Positions 34,831-46,779 of a DNA stretch of 64,000 nucleotides are shown here, one piece after another. A program made the position numbers and the translations under genes. The DNA is from Bryum argenteum. Lineage: Eukaryota; Streptophyta; Bryopsida; Bryales; Bryaceae. The DNA lies in contig CM073321.1 in NCBI GenBank assembly GCA_037043015.1, forward strand, positions 21,821,001 through 21,885,000. The letters run 5' to 3'. The notes under the pieces are model-generated. The model saw only the letters and a program-made list of their open reading frames with translations, was not told where the DNA came from and did not search any database. How positions within the stretch are numbered: position 1 is the stretch's first letter; each line of letters starts with the position of its first letter.

Positions 34831-35108
34831 AGTCCACATCAAAATGTAATTCATTGCCATGTGGCACTGCCCGTGCACATGGCGCTGATGTGTCACCTAC
34901 GTGGCACAGGTTTTACCCTCCCAAAGTTACCATCTAACCCTGATGTCTTTAGATAATTTTAGTTGTCTAACTTGATGTCTTTGATGTTTAACTTGATGTC
35001 TTGGATGTTAAAATGTCCAACATCCACTTGCTTGATGTTAACGCGTTAGATTTAGACATCACAGACATCAGATTTAGACAGCAAGAAAAACAAGCTTTTC
35101 TTATAGTG

Positions 35109-35370
35109 GCCTCTCTTTCCTTCCGCCGACGTCCTTTTAACCTTTGTCCGGCGTCTGATAGTCCATCTTTGCATTCTAAATGCAAAGTACGGGTTCTTAA
35201 ACCAGTCCTTTTTATTCAAAACTATCATCTAATAATCACACACATTTATTGAAACTTATTTGCCTTATTGTATGCGGCCTACTACAAACTTAGGTTGGAT
35301 TTTACACGCTTTACTTACTCTAATTGTGCACTATACTTAAGAATACCCAATCAAAAAACAGGTTCTGACA
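35109..35370 (-). promoter_or_regulatory. Family G leader, distal half
   Basis: It aligns with 48420-48670: GTACGGGTTC, TTATTCAAAACTA, ATTTATTTGTCTTAT-like, GGCCTAC, GTCGGATTCTA-like and CAGGTTCTGACA. With 31532-31803 it reconstitutes a leader interrupted by CACTA A. Confidence 0.6.
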
Positions 35371-35424
35371 GCACTGTTGATCATCTTGATTGAGTTTTGA
35401 AGTGGAATTGCATATTGTATAATT

Positions 35425-35524
35425 GATTTGGGTGTCCATTGCTAAGAAGAATAAATAGGATTGCACCTTACCGCACGGCCCAACTTGTGACTTTAAAACC
35501 AGGCAACGAGAATTCGGGCTCACA
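35425..35524 (+). mobile_element. E1c: 3' end fragment of the LTR-like family
   Basis: TGTCCATTGCT...CGCACGGCCCAACTTGTGA...GGGCTCACA matches the last ~100 bp of E1a (12738-12825). The rest of the element is not present. Confidence 0.65.
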
Positions 35525-36876
35525 ATGTCGAACTCTATCCATATTGAGGACCACCAAACAAGAGACCAAGGTTGAATTTTAATCCATTCTTGGACTTCTT
35601 CCTTGGTGACTTTGTTCTATGTCGTTCTTCGAAATACGATAACCTTCCCGTATGGCTTGGTCGAGTTCTAGAATGTGTTCATCTCTCTACCGACAAAAAC
35701 TATGGCAACTTTATGGTGGAATGGTCGACTCTCATGAGATAAAAAGAGGGTATGTCCGTTGTTGTAAGAGAGTGTTGATCACACCGTTGGCACAAAGAGC
35801 CTTCTCTCTTTCAAGTTGTCAACGCCAGCATCTTGTTATTCTCTTATAGAATGCCCTCATATGCTAGGAATGGGCCACCCGCTATACATGTCATTCTTGA
35901 TGCATCTCTCGATGCAACATTTGCAAACCTTTAAGCCGCAAGAGCTATAATAGAGTGAAAAGATGAAGGTGATAATTAAACTGCTTTCTACCAAACGGTA
36001 TCGACTCCGCGCCGATATATATTCCACGGTGATTTTTTATTTTGTTTCAGCCCTATTGACATATGAAGATGAAAGTAATGGTTAATTGTTGCCAAGCATC
36101 CAGTATCGGCTGTTGGCCAACATAGATTCCACTTTAAACTTGGATGTCCCTCCAGCAGTATCGCTATATGGAGTTGAAGATGATGATTTATTGTTGCCTA
36201 GCAGATGTTATCGGCTGCCGGTTGATATAGACTTCATGTTCATCCTTCAAGCCGTTAAAACTCTTCAATAGCCTACTTTAGGATTGTTTATCGTGGGCGT
36301 ACAAGGAAAAAGAGAGAGGATCAGACCTTGCCGACGCTGTGGCGGACAACACAGACTAGCAGCGGACAGGACTGACGAGGCTTGAGTCAGGGCAGACAGG
36401 ATAGCGGATATTATAAACGTGATTTGAAATTTCTAGCACTTCCTTATCAATGTTGATGCTCCTTTGTTGTGTTTCCGCTCCAATCTACACAGATACATTC
36501 TCCGCATTGCTCTTTTCTTTGGAATCCTCGTCTTCACTTTGTATCGGCTACCAACCGATACTCCACTCACTTAAAATCGTCGTATCACTCTTTCTATACA
36601 ATTCCTCGAAGTAATTTCGGCCGATTTGGGCGAAGTCTTGTACGACTTTACTCTCTTCTAATCGAGTATGATGACATTATTTATTTCCATTCATTACCCA
36701 ATTCGTTTAATATACTTTTATCCATCCTTCATATATTCAATTCTTTGTTTTATAATTTCTTCATATCGTTTGCCGTCTGCAACGTAATTGTAGTGTAATC
36801 ATTCCCAGAAGTGGTCTGTGCTATAGGTTCATGGATTAGGATTTAAGGTTTTGGGTCGAAGATCTAGGCTTTGTAG
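35525..36876. other. Intergenic, no gene recognised
   Basis: Contains repeated TATCGGCT...GCCGATA words (about 36030, 36105, 36210, 36540) but no supported coding region. Confidence 0.45.
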
Positions 36877-36940
36877 CTTAGGGTTTAGCGTTTAGCGTTT
36901 AGGGGTTAAAGTTTAGGGTTTAGGGTTTAGGGTTTAGGGA
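36877..36940 (+). repeat. Interstitial telomere repeat (TTTAGGG)
   Basis: About eight units, the last four perfect (TTTAGGGTTTAGGGTTTAGG). The orientation is opposite to the tract at 22236-22325. Confidence 0.9.
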
Positions 36941-38257
36941 GTAGTTTTTATGCGAACAGATTTAGTTTTTATGAGAACAAGTTAGTTTTTATATGAATGG
37001 ACTTAATTTTTAAGGGATAGAACTTAGAGCTTAGGGTGTACTGTTTGGTGTAGAGCATGTATAGCTATCGGCTTGTAGACCATATTTCTTAATGTTTTTA
37101 TTTCCATTTCATTTGCCAATATGGTTATGATTGTGTTAATTGTGTGTTAATTATGTGTTATGATTGTGTATAGATATGTGTCAATGTATCTATATATCTA
37201 TGTATGTATGAATTCTTGCCTATACCATTTTAATGGTTCATCCAAAATTAATAAGTATATTGCTTATATTTGTGCAAGTTTCTTACTTTGAATTCAATTT
37301 AACCCAATATTGCTTCCTTCGAGGCTCTTTAAGAGTGATTTTTGCAGATTAAATGTCCTTAATTTGTCCATATGTCTATAATTAGTTAAATATCCGTCAA
37401 TTGTCAATAAATGTAATATTAGCAATTATAAATGCCAACTACGATACCAATTGTAACTTGAAGTAAACTTTGAAGAATAGGAAAGCCATAGAGCTGACAT
37501 TTAGTGTTAGATTTTTAAGACACACATGTGTAAATGCTTTGAAATTGTGGAGGATTGGCAAAAGATTGGAAATGTAAGAGTAAGCCTCCTTGAAGACTGG
37601 AAAATCACAACAACCCCAAATTCTAAACACAGTGGCGCTCACGATGAAGCCTCTGTGGTTAGGAGGGGATTTATTGAGCAGCGCCTGTGCGATCTGCTCC
37701 TGTTGGTTGTTGTCACCGATAGAATTGATGCAGCTTCATGAACGCCTCTCAACTTGGCCCAAAAAATCGTCACTATCAAAAACTTAAATCTGCGACAAAA
37801 TGATTTTCAAACCGTGAGTCCAAACAGTGAATTCTAAGGAAAACACTGAAGGATGTAGCCCTGAATAGGTAAAGAAGCTTTTGAATCTAGCTTGCGCGTA
37901 TATAACTAGAATTGAACATGTGTCAGTAAAGATTCATAAGTCAGCACTAGAGGCATTGATCAAAATGTGCCACCCAACAAAAGGCTATCAGAATGACCTG
38001 GCGACCCATACGCTAATTATACGCAATGTGACGATTAGTGTTGGAAGCATAATTGGATTATTACACTATTTGTTATCCAACATTAAGTATATTATTTAGT
38101 GTAGTTGAAAGATTTTTGGTTCGGCTAATTTAGATTAAACTAGATTAGCATTTATGTTTCTACTTTTATAAAAATTGAAAAGATCACATGGTCTTTGAAA
38201 AGTTTCCATGTCATTCACCAGTGGATTTAACTTTGTTTGTTCAATTGGATTACAATT
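36941..38257. other. AT-rich intergenic DNA, no gene seen
   Basis: Short TTAGTTTTTATG repeats at 36940-37015. A solo MITE-like end (TATAATTAGTTAAATATCC) sits near 37377. Confidence 0.45.
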
Positions 38258-38415
38258 TGAGTATGGTTTTTGTGGTATAACCCTAATTCCATCCAAGATG
38301 TAAGGAAGTTATCAAAGAGGATTTTAACATTATTTGTGGGATTGGTTTCTGATTTGAATATGGTTTTTATAGTGCACACCCCATTTCCAAACAAGATGTA
38401 AGGAAGTTATAAAAT
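38258..38415. repeat. ~98 bp spaced duplication
   Basis: TATGGTTTTT.T.GT...CCAA.CAAGATGTAAGGAAGTTAT recurs at 38262 and 38360. Non-coding. Confidence 0.7.
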
Positions 38416-38956
38416 TGATTTTTGTACAAAGCGCCTACTTATGGAGAATGTTTACTTCGGACATTTAAACAAATATGCTCATTGTAAGCCTAGTTGCACA
38501 AAGATTTTTCTCTCGTTAGCTAGTGAAATTGTTCATTGCTATCAATCAGTTAGTAGCATTTTCACTTCAAAGTGGAAATATTGAAATTTTTAGTAATATT
38601 TTTAATACCTTACAGTCTTACAATAATGAGACCTCAATATGTTAACTTCAGAAAAGAACACTTGATATGAATGACCTACTTTTAAATCCACTCACAACAC
38701 TATGGCAAACCTCCATTTATATCTACATAGAACACTTTTCTTTTAGAAAAGTGTTGTTTTTGCTACAAATAAGTCAAACCATCCTCAAAGAAAAGTGTTA
38801 TGAATGGGATAAAGTAAGATGTTCAATAAGCGTTTAAAAATAAGTGTCCCTACCTTCTTAAATTTGTACATACCTAATTTACAATATTCTGTAACCTAAT
38901 TTCTAATGTTATGTACACCCAGAAGATCTGTGTACTTAAGCTACACAGATTGGTCT

Positions 38957-39044
38957 AGTCCGAACCAAACCTGGTCAAATTGACAGCTCATAGAAAGAAT
39001 CAATTCCCTGAGTACCAGGTTCGGTTTGAACTAGAGTAGACACA
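38957..39044. repeat. Imperfect hairpin, 22 bp stem
   Basis: CTAGTCCGAACCAAACCTGG pairs with CCAGGTTCGGTTTGAACTAG around a ~38 nt loop, with a few mismatches. It lies downstream of the 7TM gene. It could be a miRNA-like fold or a chance inverted repeat. Confidence 0.5.
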
Positions 39045-39096
39045 CCAGACTAGATCTCATCAACACAGCGGTCCTCGTGCCAGCTTCCACTAGGAT

Positions 39097-40009
39097 TATG
39101 TACAGTACCCACCAACAAGTTTACGTTCAGGAATGAAAGAAGAGATCATGCCCCAATCTTCAAACAATTCCCATGTTCACAAAAATAATCCAAATTACCA
39201 ACTACAAATTGTATCGGAATGATGATGTAGTATTCTATATCATCATTTGAAGAAATTCCAATAAAAACTTGAAATTCTATCTTAATATACAGCTTTTTAA
39301 CATATTATCTACTATTTATCCTTAGCTCTTATTGGAGCTACTATTGCTGAGGCATGAAATAATGAAAACCTTCAACCATCTCTAAAGAAAGCTATTTCGA
39401 TACACTTTCTATATCCGCAACTCTTTTTTAGAAAAAGATTGAATTGTACCCCCCATGAAGCCCAACATTGAACTTTTGTACTCTACCATTGACACTACCA
39501 CCAAAGTGCTTGAAATGTAGCCAACGCTATCAAAACTAATTGCTTTCGTGCTAATCCAAGCCTCATGTGTAAGAAAAGGTCATGAGCAATCACTGCACGT
39601 TAGAATGTGTATGTAACTTTTTCAATAAGAGACAACATCAAGGTCTCTCACACTAACTCACCTCAATATTTGTGAATGTAAGCCACATATATGTAAAGGG
39701 CATCAAAAGAGGTTGCTAGAGAGATATTTATACTCTTTTTCCCAACAAACCTCACCATGAAATGATCTTCATAACATCTAAAGGTAGATACTAAAAGTAA
39801 GTTAAAAGATACTAAAGTTATCAAATCAATTTACACTTTTTATAGAGATTTTTCATGCATTGGCAAAGAAAAATTCACTACCTTACTCTCACACTTCATA
39901 ATTTGCAATTTGGATAGAATTTACAAACATGGTGATCATTTGAAATTTGGGGGTATGTTATCTCTTCTTGCTCTGAACGTAAACTTCTTAGTGGGTACTG
40001 TACATTCAG
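39097..40009. repeat. Inverted repeat element, ~100 bp arms
   Basis: The left arm starts ATGTACAGTACCCACCAACA and the right arm is the complement of ATGTACAGTACCCACTAAGA. The arms stay similar for about 100 bp (GTTTACGTTCAG, AAGAAGAGAT) around ~700 bp of AT-rich DNA. Probably a MITE or foldback. No clear target duplication. Confidence 0.7.
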
Positions 40010-40253
40010 GACGCACTTCGGAACAGCTGGAACCACTTCAATCAAGTATTGTACAGAACCAACATGGTCGGGCTTGACAACTTCACAATGCCCACGGACC
40101 GCGACTCACTCGCTTCGCGCTCTCAAGGAACTCCACAAAGCAACCACTATCGATAGCAGCCACGACCCTCTCTCCTAATATATGAGCAGCATGTATACAA
40201 GATAAGCAGAGAATGTCTGGCTCTGAAGAAAAATACTCAATAGCGGATGCACA

Positions 40254-41159
40254 TTAATCCCAATCTCCATCAAAGTATCCTGCATCTTTCATCTCAGAGT
40301 AGTAAGCGTCTCCCATTTGCATCTCTTCTTCCCGTAAGAAATCCGCGAGGAAAGTAGTGTACAAGAGGGGCGGGTAAAGGGAGTGATAAGCGAAGCCAGC
40401 GAAGCCGTAGACGCAGTATCCAAAGCTAGCGCCAAATCCAAGAAGCAAACTTCCAAGTCCGTCAAGTCCGTTCAAGATGAACAATATCATTACGTACCAA
40501 TAGAACGACGGCCGAGCAGGAAGCCGGTCTCTCCATCCAGTGTATGGGAGAGTCAAAATCCCAGCATACACTGCAGCAAAGAAGAGGTTCTGGAACAACC
40601 AGAAGCCCCACTTAGGCCAATCCCCCGCATCATCCTGCACGGTGAAAAGCGGGACTCCGAATCCGAATATGACGACAGCCATAACCAACGCGTCTACTGT
40701 TGCGAAAATACCTGAAAACAAGAGCGTACGAAGAAGCGCACCCCATCCACTGATAAGGTAACCCTGAAAAAGGAACACAACCACGCTCACTTCTAGAAGT
40801 ACCAAACCAAACCTGGTACTCAGCGACATGATATTCCATGCGGTCTCCTTATCGTGGTTCCGCAACTGTTGCGTCTTCAGGAGACACCAGCAAAGATTGA
40901 GCACGCATATGACCCAAAGGAAGGTGTAGTAGGTTCGCATAATATAAGACCGGCTGTTTAAGAGCTTCTGAACACTCGAGTGCAGGCGCGTGAAGAGAAA
41001 TAGGACAAATAGCAAAGTAGGGAAAGTGATGGCGACATTGTAAAGCAATTCTTCGAAGCCATTCAACACTGGAGGGTTTATCATCCTCAAACACACTGGC
41101 GGTTGCCGAGGAGATTTCATATCAGAGCCTAGAAAAAACACAGACGGCTCGCTCGCCAT
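40254..41159 (-). CDS. Tmemb_40 (TPRA1/CAND2-like) seven-transmembrane protein
   Basis: Uninterrupted 301-codon frame with ATG at 41159 in a good plant context (GGCATGGCG). The frame is open upstream to 41204 but has no earlier ATG there. Seven hydrophobic segments lie near residues 38-57, 73-92, 114-134, 142-165, 182-200, 215-237 and 240-266. The conserved family C-terminus is visible: YPPLLYTTFLADFL, then YYSEMKDAGYFDGDWD at the very end. That tail and the NG.DG...GFGASFGY stretch identify the PF10160 family, which includes animal TPRA1 and Arabidopsis CAND2/CAND8, described as candidate G-protein-coupled receptors and expected in membranes. The sequence does not settle which paralogue it is. 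The reading frame is single-exon, has no lesion, and is the only intact-looking host gene in the window. A TTTCAG just before the ATG could be a 5' UTR splice acceptor. Confidence 0.87.
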   Translation of the reverse strand: MASEPSVFFLGSDMKSPRQPPVCLRMINPPVLNGFEELLYNVAITFPTLLFVLFLFTRLHSSVQKLLNSRSYIMRTYYTFLWVICVLNLCWCLLKTQQLRNHDKETAWNIMSLSTRFGLVLLEVSVVVFLFQGYLISGWGALLRTLLFSGIFATVDALVMAVVIFGFGVPLFTVQDDAGDWPKWGFWLFQNLFFAAVYAGILTLPYTGWRDRLPARPSFYWYVMILFILNGLDGLGSLLLGFGASFGYCVYGFAGFAYHSLYPPLLYTTFLADFLREEEMQMGDAYYSEMKDAGYFDGDWD

Positions 41160-42235
41160 GCCTGAAATCCGCAACGGATATGAATCATAAGAGGTAATTC
41201 TCAAAATCCGAAAGGCATCACCGACTCCACATCCCGTCTATCAGCACACCTGATTTCAACCTGATAGAGAGGGTTTCAAATTTCCACCATTGCACACAGA
41301 ACAAGTCCTGTACTGCTCCAACATGAATCATCAGCGAGTAAAGCCACGTACTTACATTAGCACGAAACTACCAAGCCCTATCTCATCCTTTGATAAAACT
41401 CAAGCGAACACACACCTCACGCTACACTAATTATTTTAAATAGTGTTGCAATACATTTAATGCTGTTACCTTCACTTACCCGTTAACACTATTTGTAATT
41501 TTTTTAAAATTTGGTGTTGCGCATTCGATGCACCCGCCTTCCTTCGTGTGACGTATCGGCTACCACTTGCCTCGATCGGCTCTCGTGCAACTCGCGAGCT
41601 TGCATCTGTTCATTTTTCGATGCACTTTTGAAAGTTTTATGAGGTTACTAATAGCGAAGCGAACTGCTTTGCCCTCTCTGTATGCACTTCGTGATGGAGC
41701 GGTGAGTTGCCCTAGTATCTCATATTCCTAGTATTTAACAGAGAAGCTAATTCACTCTTGCGTCGTTTTAAAGCACAGAGCAATTGTAAGTCACATTGTC
41801 GTGTGCAGAAGGGCGACATTGCACAATACCTTATAATTACAACATCTCCATACTCGATCAAGGTCTCTTGCACATGAGCGCACCCATATCTTCATGATGC
41901 TTACGCCAAGCAAAATGAGATGCATGCTCATACTCGTGATGCGTCGAAGTATTGTTTAGAGTCATATTATACCAATTGGCCACATATTTTGCATACTTGT
42001 GAGAATAAGAGTTTTCTACTGAACACTCTATAGCAATCAATAAATGGATATATTGATTACCCTATTGTGTGATAGGAACTTATGCATCACCGTTGTAGTA
42101 GATTGCTCCTGCACTTATGTCGAACCTTGTTCTCCAAAAATAATTTCACTTTTGCTGCGTATTAGGATTTAGAATCGTATTAGATGACCTATAAATAAGC
42201 ATCGACTTGCTAAAGCCGATCAATTAGCATTTTTA
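41160..42235. other. Upstream region of the 7TM gene; no other gene seen
   Basis: Presumed promoter and 5' UTR of the minus-strand gene. Nothing else supported. Confidence 0.45.
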
Positions 42236-44629
42236 GAGCAGAACCCCCAACGGAATGGGCTTAGTAGATTCTTAGGCTTACAGGATACCCTATGTTCCGG
42301 TAGTACGAGGGTTTGTCAACCGTTCTTACTGGCAAAACCCCTGCGACCGGAATTGCGCGGATTCACGAGAAGCGCAACGTGATGCCGAGTTGTGATGGTA
42401 CGCCGTAGAGGGTGGAGAAGCTGATTCTTCCAGCCGAGGTGGTTCGACTGGACTTCCCGCGCACAACTCCGCACGAGACAGTTGAAGCAGAACCTCCTCC
42501 GGATGGGATGCGATAGGCTGTTTGAATGCCCTCGGACCTCACAGACGAGAACATCATCGTGGAGACGCTAAGCCGGCAGGCTTTGAACGAGTTCCGATCG
42601 CACCTACTCCAGGGGAAACCAGAGGCGTTGAGTACGAGGCACTAACGTACGACATATTTCTTTGATTTCAAGTAGGAATCCGTCACTAGGAAGGGAGACA
42701 AGGGATTGAAGAAGCATTTCCAGGTGCCGCCTACCACCAAAGTCCGGTTCAAAATGGAGCATTGTAAGAACGACCGAGAGAGAAGAGTGCTCTGGTATCT
42801 TGTACCTATTTTGAGTCTGATAAAGCCCACGACCTGCACCATCAAGCTATTGAAGGCAATTTTATAGAGCTACGATGGCAAGCAAATGAGTGGATGGTAT
42901 CACATTATGAACGAGGTGGTGCATAAGGAACTTGCGAAGATAGGGAACCGGTACGGCTGCCCCCTGGCGCCTTTTATTTACCACATGTACGCTTGGTATG
43001 GTATCCAACCACCCGGGAGCGCCACGAGTCGACGCGGAGGCAGCCGTAGAAAATACGGAGCCACATGTGGATCAAGCATTTGATTTGGAGGAAGAGGATC
43101 TGGACGAGGAAGTACTCGACCTCAAGGAATCAATAGAGCCTGCTTGGAAGACCAAGAAGGCAAAGAAATCAACTCCCAATCAAGCCGGTCCTAGCAGCGC
43201 ACCTCGACCTTCCACGACTAGGGCAAACTGGGTAACAAGAGCTACTCCTTCACTATTCTTTCCCGCTCCAGAGGAAGATGAAGAAGAAAAAGAGGAAGAT
43301 CAAGACCATCAACAAGAACAAGAAGAAGAACCGGAACGGTGGCCGGAAGAGGAAGAGGAAGAAGAGGAGTAGGAGTCCACACCCCTACTCTGGATGACTA
43401 GAGCAAAGCAGAGGAGGGCTAAAGAGGTAGTGGAAGCCGGTGGACCAATCGAAGGAACCAGATGACAAAGAGAAGGAAGAGAAGGATGGAAACCAATCCG
43501 TTTGGGTAACGCCCTTCCAACCTCGACCCAATGTTGGTAAGTTGCAAAGGAAGTTTATTCCCCGACTCGGTAGGAATACACCCCGATTGGCCACAAAGCA
43601 GGATACTACACTCGGGACAGCTTCGACACATTCACCAGCCCAACCATCTGTTCGGACTCAATCTGGAGGGAGAATACCTAATCTGACGATAAAGGTCAAG
43701 AGGAAGAGAAGACAAGTCAGTAGTGGATCAACCAATCTGGAGGAAACCGGTGGAGTAGAAGTCTACCTTGACGCCGCTCTAATGCAGGATCCAGAGACGA
43801 CTCCAATAGACACACCAGTCCTGGAGTCCCGACCCAATCCGGAACCTCGCGGGAGTAGGAGGTTGGATATAAGGATGAAGATTGCACCAGAATCGATGTT
43901 GTCCATCCAGCCAACCTGACCAATTTAGCCTGTCCGGCCTACACCACTTCTTCCAGTGCCACGATTTGGTCCGGAGACGATTGTCCGGCCTACTTTGACA
44001 GCCAACAAAGAACAACACATTTCTAATACTGAGAGGCAGAGAAGGAGACGCTGATTGTGAGGAAGAAAATGAAGGAGCAAGAAGGCACACTCCGGGCACT
44101 CCAAGCTGCCGACCGGGCGATACTTGAGTTTATGGAGAAGTTATTCTCCGTAGAAAGAGTAGCCCAAACCAAGGCCGCACTTTACGACGCCAATTTGGGA
44201 CCGAATGAGACAACAAAGGCTGCCGGACTACTCCGGAAGTACGCACCTAATGTAGACCAAGCGCTGAAGAAATTCCGGGTCATGACAGGAAGGATCCTGT
44301 CAGCACTTCTTCATGCCACACCAGGAGAAGAAGTTGCACCTAGTAGCAACACCGAACCGCTAGCCGTCATCCTCGTAACCTTCAGACCGTAGGAGCAAAC
44401 TGGAGTTGCAATATAGGGTGGAGATGCTGAGGTACTAGAGGTAACCCCCCGAGTAGTCCTCAAGTCACGGGAGGAGGTCCGTCCGACCAAGTGCAACGAT
44501 GCTATGACGATCCTGCCCGCCCTCCTTAGCTTGAGCACGCAAATCGGAGGAGAGGATGCTTATCCGGAAGCCAAGGGCTGTTCCAAGGAGTCTACCCCGA
44601 CTGAAGCAGTTGATTTGACTCCTACCTAG
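42236..44629 (+). pseudogene. Family G copy G1, most complete
   Basis: Degenerate plus-strand gene readable over ~2.4 kb in shifting frames. In order: AEPPTEWA..ILRLTGYPMF (42238); KKLILPAEVV-like and IIVETLSRQALNEFRSHLLQ (~42550); FKMEHCKNDRERRVLWYLVP (42750); LAKIGNRYGCPLAPFIYHMY (42925); an acidic linker EEDEEEKEED...EEEEEEEE (43265-43370); FIPRLGR and IPNLTIKVKRKRR (43555-43715); ALMQDPETTPIDTPV (43777); coiled-coil ALQAADRAILEFMEKLFSVE (44096); and a stop at 44627. Many stops and shifts. The PLAPFIYHMY region loosely recalls the plant transposon-protein domain next to retroelement ORFs, but I cannot assign it. Function unknown. Confidence 0.6.
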
Positions 44630-46779
44630 TGTCATGAGTTACCAAACAAAGTAGGACCAAAAACACCCCATTTGACTACTAATACCTAACAAAAGGGTCC
44701 ACCTACCAGGTAACGTTCCTTAGGAATCTGTGAAGTGTGAAACAAGACTCAACCGGTTAAGATTACCAGTTTACGCTACAACTACTAGAATACGTCTCAT
44801 TGTAGTTGTTTACTCAAGATCCCGTTGACAAGACAGGTCACTCTCACCCTCTAATCCGGTGGACCCAAATCCAAAACCCCAGGGTAACCAGGTTGGTTTT
44901 TGATCCGATTTTCCTTCCCGGTCAGCAACACTACCGGCCGAGTACTGACTCGTTAACAAAGTATTGATTTAGTTTTCCCTCCGTAAGTCCACGGAGGGAT
45001 CCTTCGTGTTAAGTTGTTGAGTGCGGAATTACTTCACTCTCTACCGATTGATTTAGGTGATCAAAATTTCATCGGTTTTTATCTTTTATGTTTTCTTCCT
45101 TCTCTTCCGGAGTTCTTCCCTTACAACTACTTCTGCCACCCTATTTTAGAATCCAAATGGCAGATCACTGAAGCAGTCATCTTCTTTTCTCCCTCTTCCT
45201 AGTCCAATAGTAACTCGTAGTCCGGATTATAGTGAATAGTATCCCGTCGTTCAGTCCACAAGATTTCAACTAGACATTCCGTGAAATTAATCTAGATGCA
45301 GGGGTTAGAGACTATTTCCAATTAGAAATTCCCCTACCAGACATCCCGTCTAGGAGGATGGCTACCTCGTCAGTTTTACTCACCGACATAGTACCTTTGT
45401 TCAATCTGGAGTACAACACCAACCTTGCAACCAATAGACATACACAAACACCCGGAATCCTCCAACTCGGACTTTTACTGATGGTACAATTACTCGAACA
45501 ACCACACACACACGAGGCGCTATCGCAGCAACTACCGTGGCTACGAGGGACTCTTGCTCCTGCACTTGGCTTCAGACCATACTTACATAAGACAACCCGG
45601 AAATCACATCAATACAACACAAGCGCACGAGGTTGAGATGCAAGCTACACCTTTACTCACCGAATGCAGAAAATACAGAAAGACCCAGGGTATTCTTCAA
45701 AATCGCCGTTAAGTATCTACAGCCCTCGGTTTTCCCCGAAACCCTCATCAGATCCTACATTTCCAGAATCCAAGATTTTCGGAGTAAGTGGTGTCGGATG
45801 CCATGTATCAACGTTGTCTTCCCTTACACGTTTATCAGTATAATACCCATGTTAGGTGACTTGTGTATTGTTCTAGGGATTCTGTAAAGTAACCAAGACA
45901 AAGTAGTGCTAATAAAACTAACCACACTCCTTTCTATCTTCCAACTTATGTTTTAGTCTTGCTTGACAAGGGTATCCCTTTGCAAGATGGGATGCACAAA
46001 GACTCTTCCCCTTATGTTTTAAGTGGCAGAAACTTCCACGTATAAACTCTACTCACACAAACACACACACAGACTTAGGTATACATTACGTCCTCACAAC
46101 TAATCCGATCAGGCCGTATTAGCAGGTCGCGCAAGATGTCCTGATTGCCCTATTACGCTTACTATGTTCACAAACTCCAAGAGATCCAAATCCGGCTAGA
46201 GGACGGCGATACGTATTCCGCTCACGTATTGTTCCTGGTACGTCCTTTGAGACTACAGAGGAAACCCAAGTCCGTAATAGTGAAGGTCGGATATTAATCC
46301 AGCCTCGCCCACTTTACTCCTAGCCCCTCCCAGACCGTGTTTACTACAGTAGTTTCCCTCTCTCAGACAATCTAGACCGTATCAAGGCAAAAGACACTCG
46401 ATAATACGCCCAACACACAACCCCAACTCCATAGATACGATCTAGCAGGGAACCTAGATTCCTAACCCCCAACTTATAACTCAGAAACAGTAGATACGAC
46501 TTCTCAGCACTCGACCTCAAAAGGGAGACAGAGCAAGGATCACACTAAATATGCGCATAAGATGTTGTTGATTAACAAGTAAGGAATGTTTTAGGTGACA
46601 AAACTTTCACCTATAAGTACTTAAAGTCGACGACTTTGAAACCTAGACACTTTGCAGCGGCCGACCTACAAGGCCTACTCCATGAAAAGCGACTCGCTTT
46701 CCCAAAAAGATCCTACCTACTGTCCTAAGCCGACTTCTTAACCCTAGGTTGGAATCATACTACGGATTTTGAATCCGTC
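44630..46779. other. Retroelement-like sequence, unassigned
   Basis: The minus strand 45175-44850 matches 52190-52520 plus (GTAAGGGAAG.ACTCCGGA, ATAGAGAGTGAAGTAATT, GGAAATCGGAT-like). It is therefore a repeated leader or LTR segment. A 92-codon plus-strand frame (45358-45636, ATG start) is unrecognised. The remainder has CCGG-rich words but no recognisable gene. Confidence 0.4.

Larger units (their letters stand above)
31804..35108. mobile_element. CACTA element A, 3.3 kb, non-autonomous
   Basis: The right end (35085-35108) is the complement of CACTATAAGAAAAGCTTGTT. The left end is degraded (TTTTATAAAAAAACCCTG at 31804) but the next ~1.1 kb aligns with element B from 61059, whose intact end is CACTACAAGAAAACCCTG. 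Many GATGTCT/AGACATC heptamers crowd both ends (31830-32030, 33365-33500, 34050-34670, 34940-35090), the typical subterminal transposase-binding arrangement. No transposase gene remains. The flanking triplets (TGC, GCC) do not match, consistent with decay. It sits in a family G leader. Confidence 0.8.

Noticed and set aside
31801-35111. Target duplication for CACTA A
   Set aside because: The flanking triplets TGC and GCC do not match and the left terminus is degraded.
41160-41204. Longer start for the 7TM protein
   Set aside because: The frame is open here but begins with TTG, not ATG. The ATG at 41159 has good context.
43255-43594. Antisense frames opposite family G
   Set aside because: They reflect the low-complexity acidic coding region on the other strand.
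45358-45636. 92-codon frame with ATG
   Set aside because: No recognisable motif, and it lies in retroelement-like sequence. Noted as unassigned rather than called as a gene.
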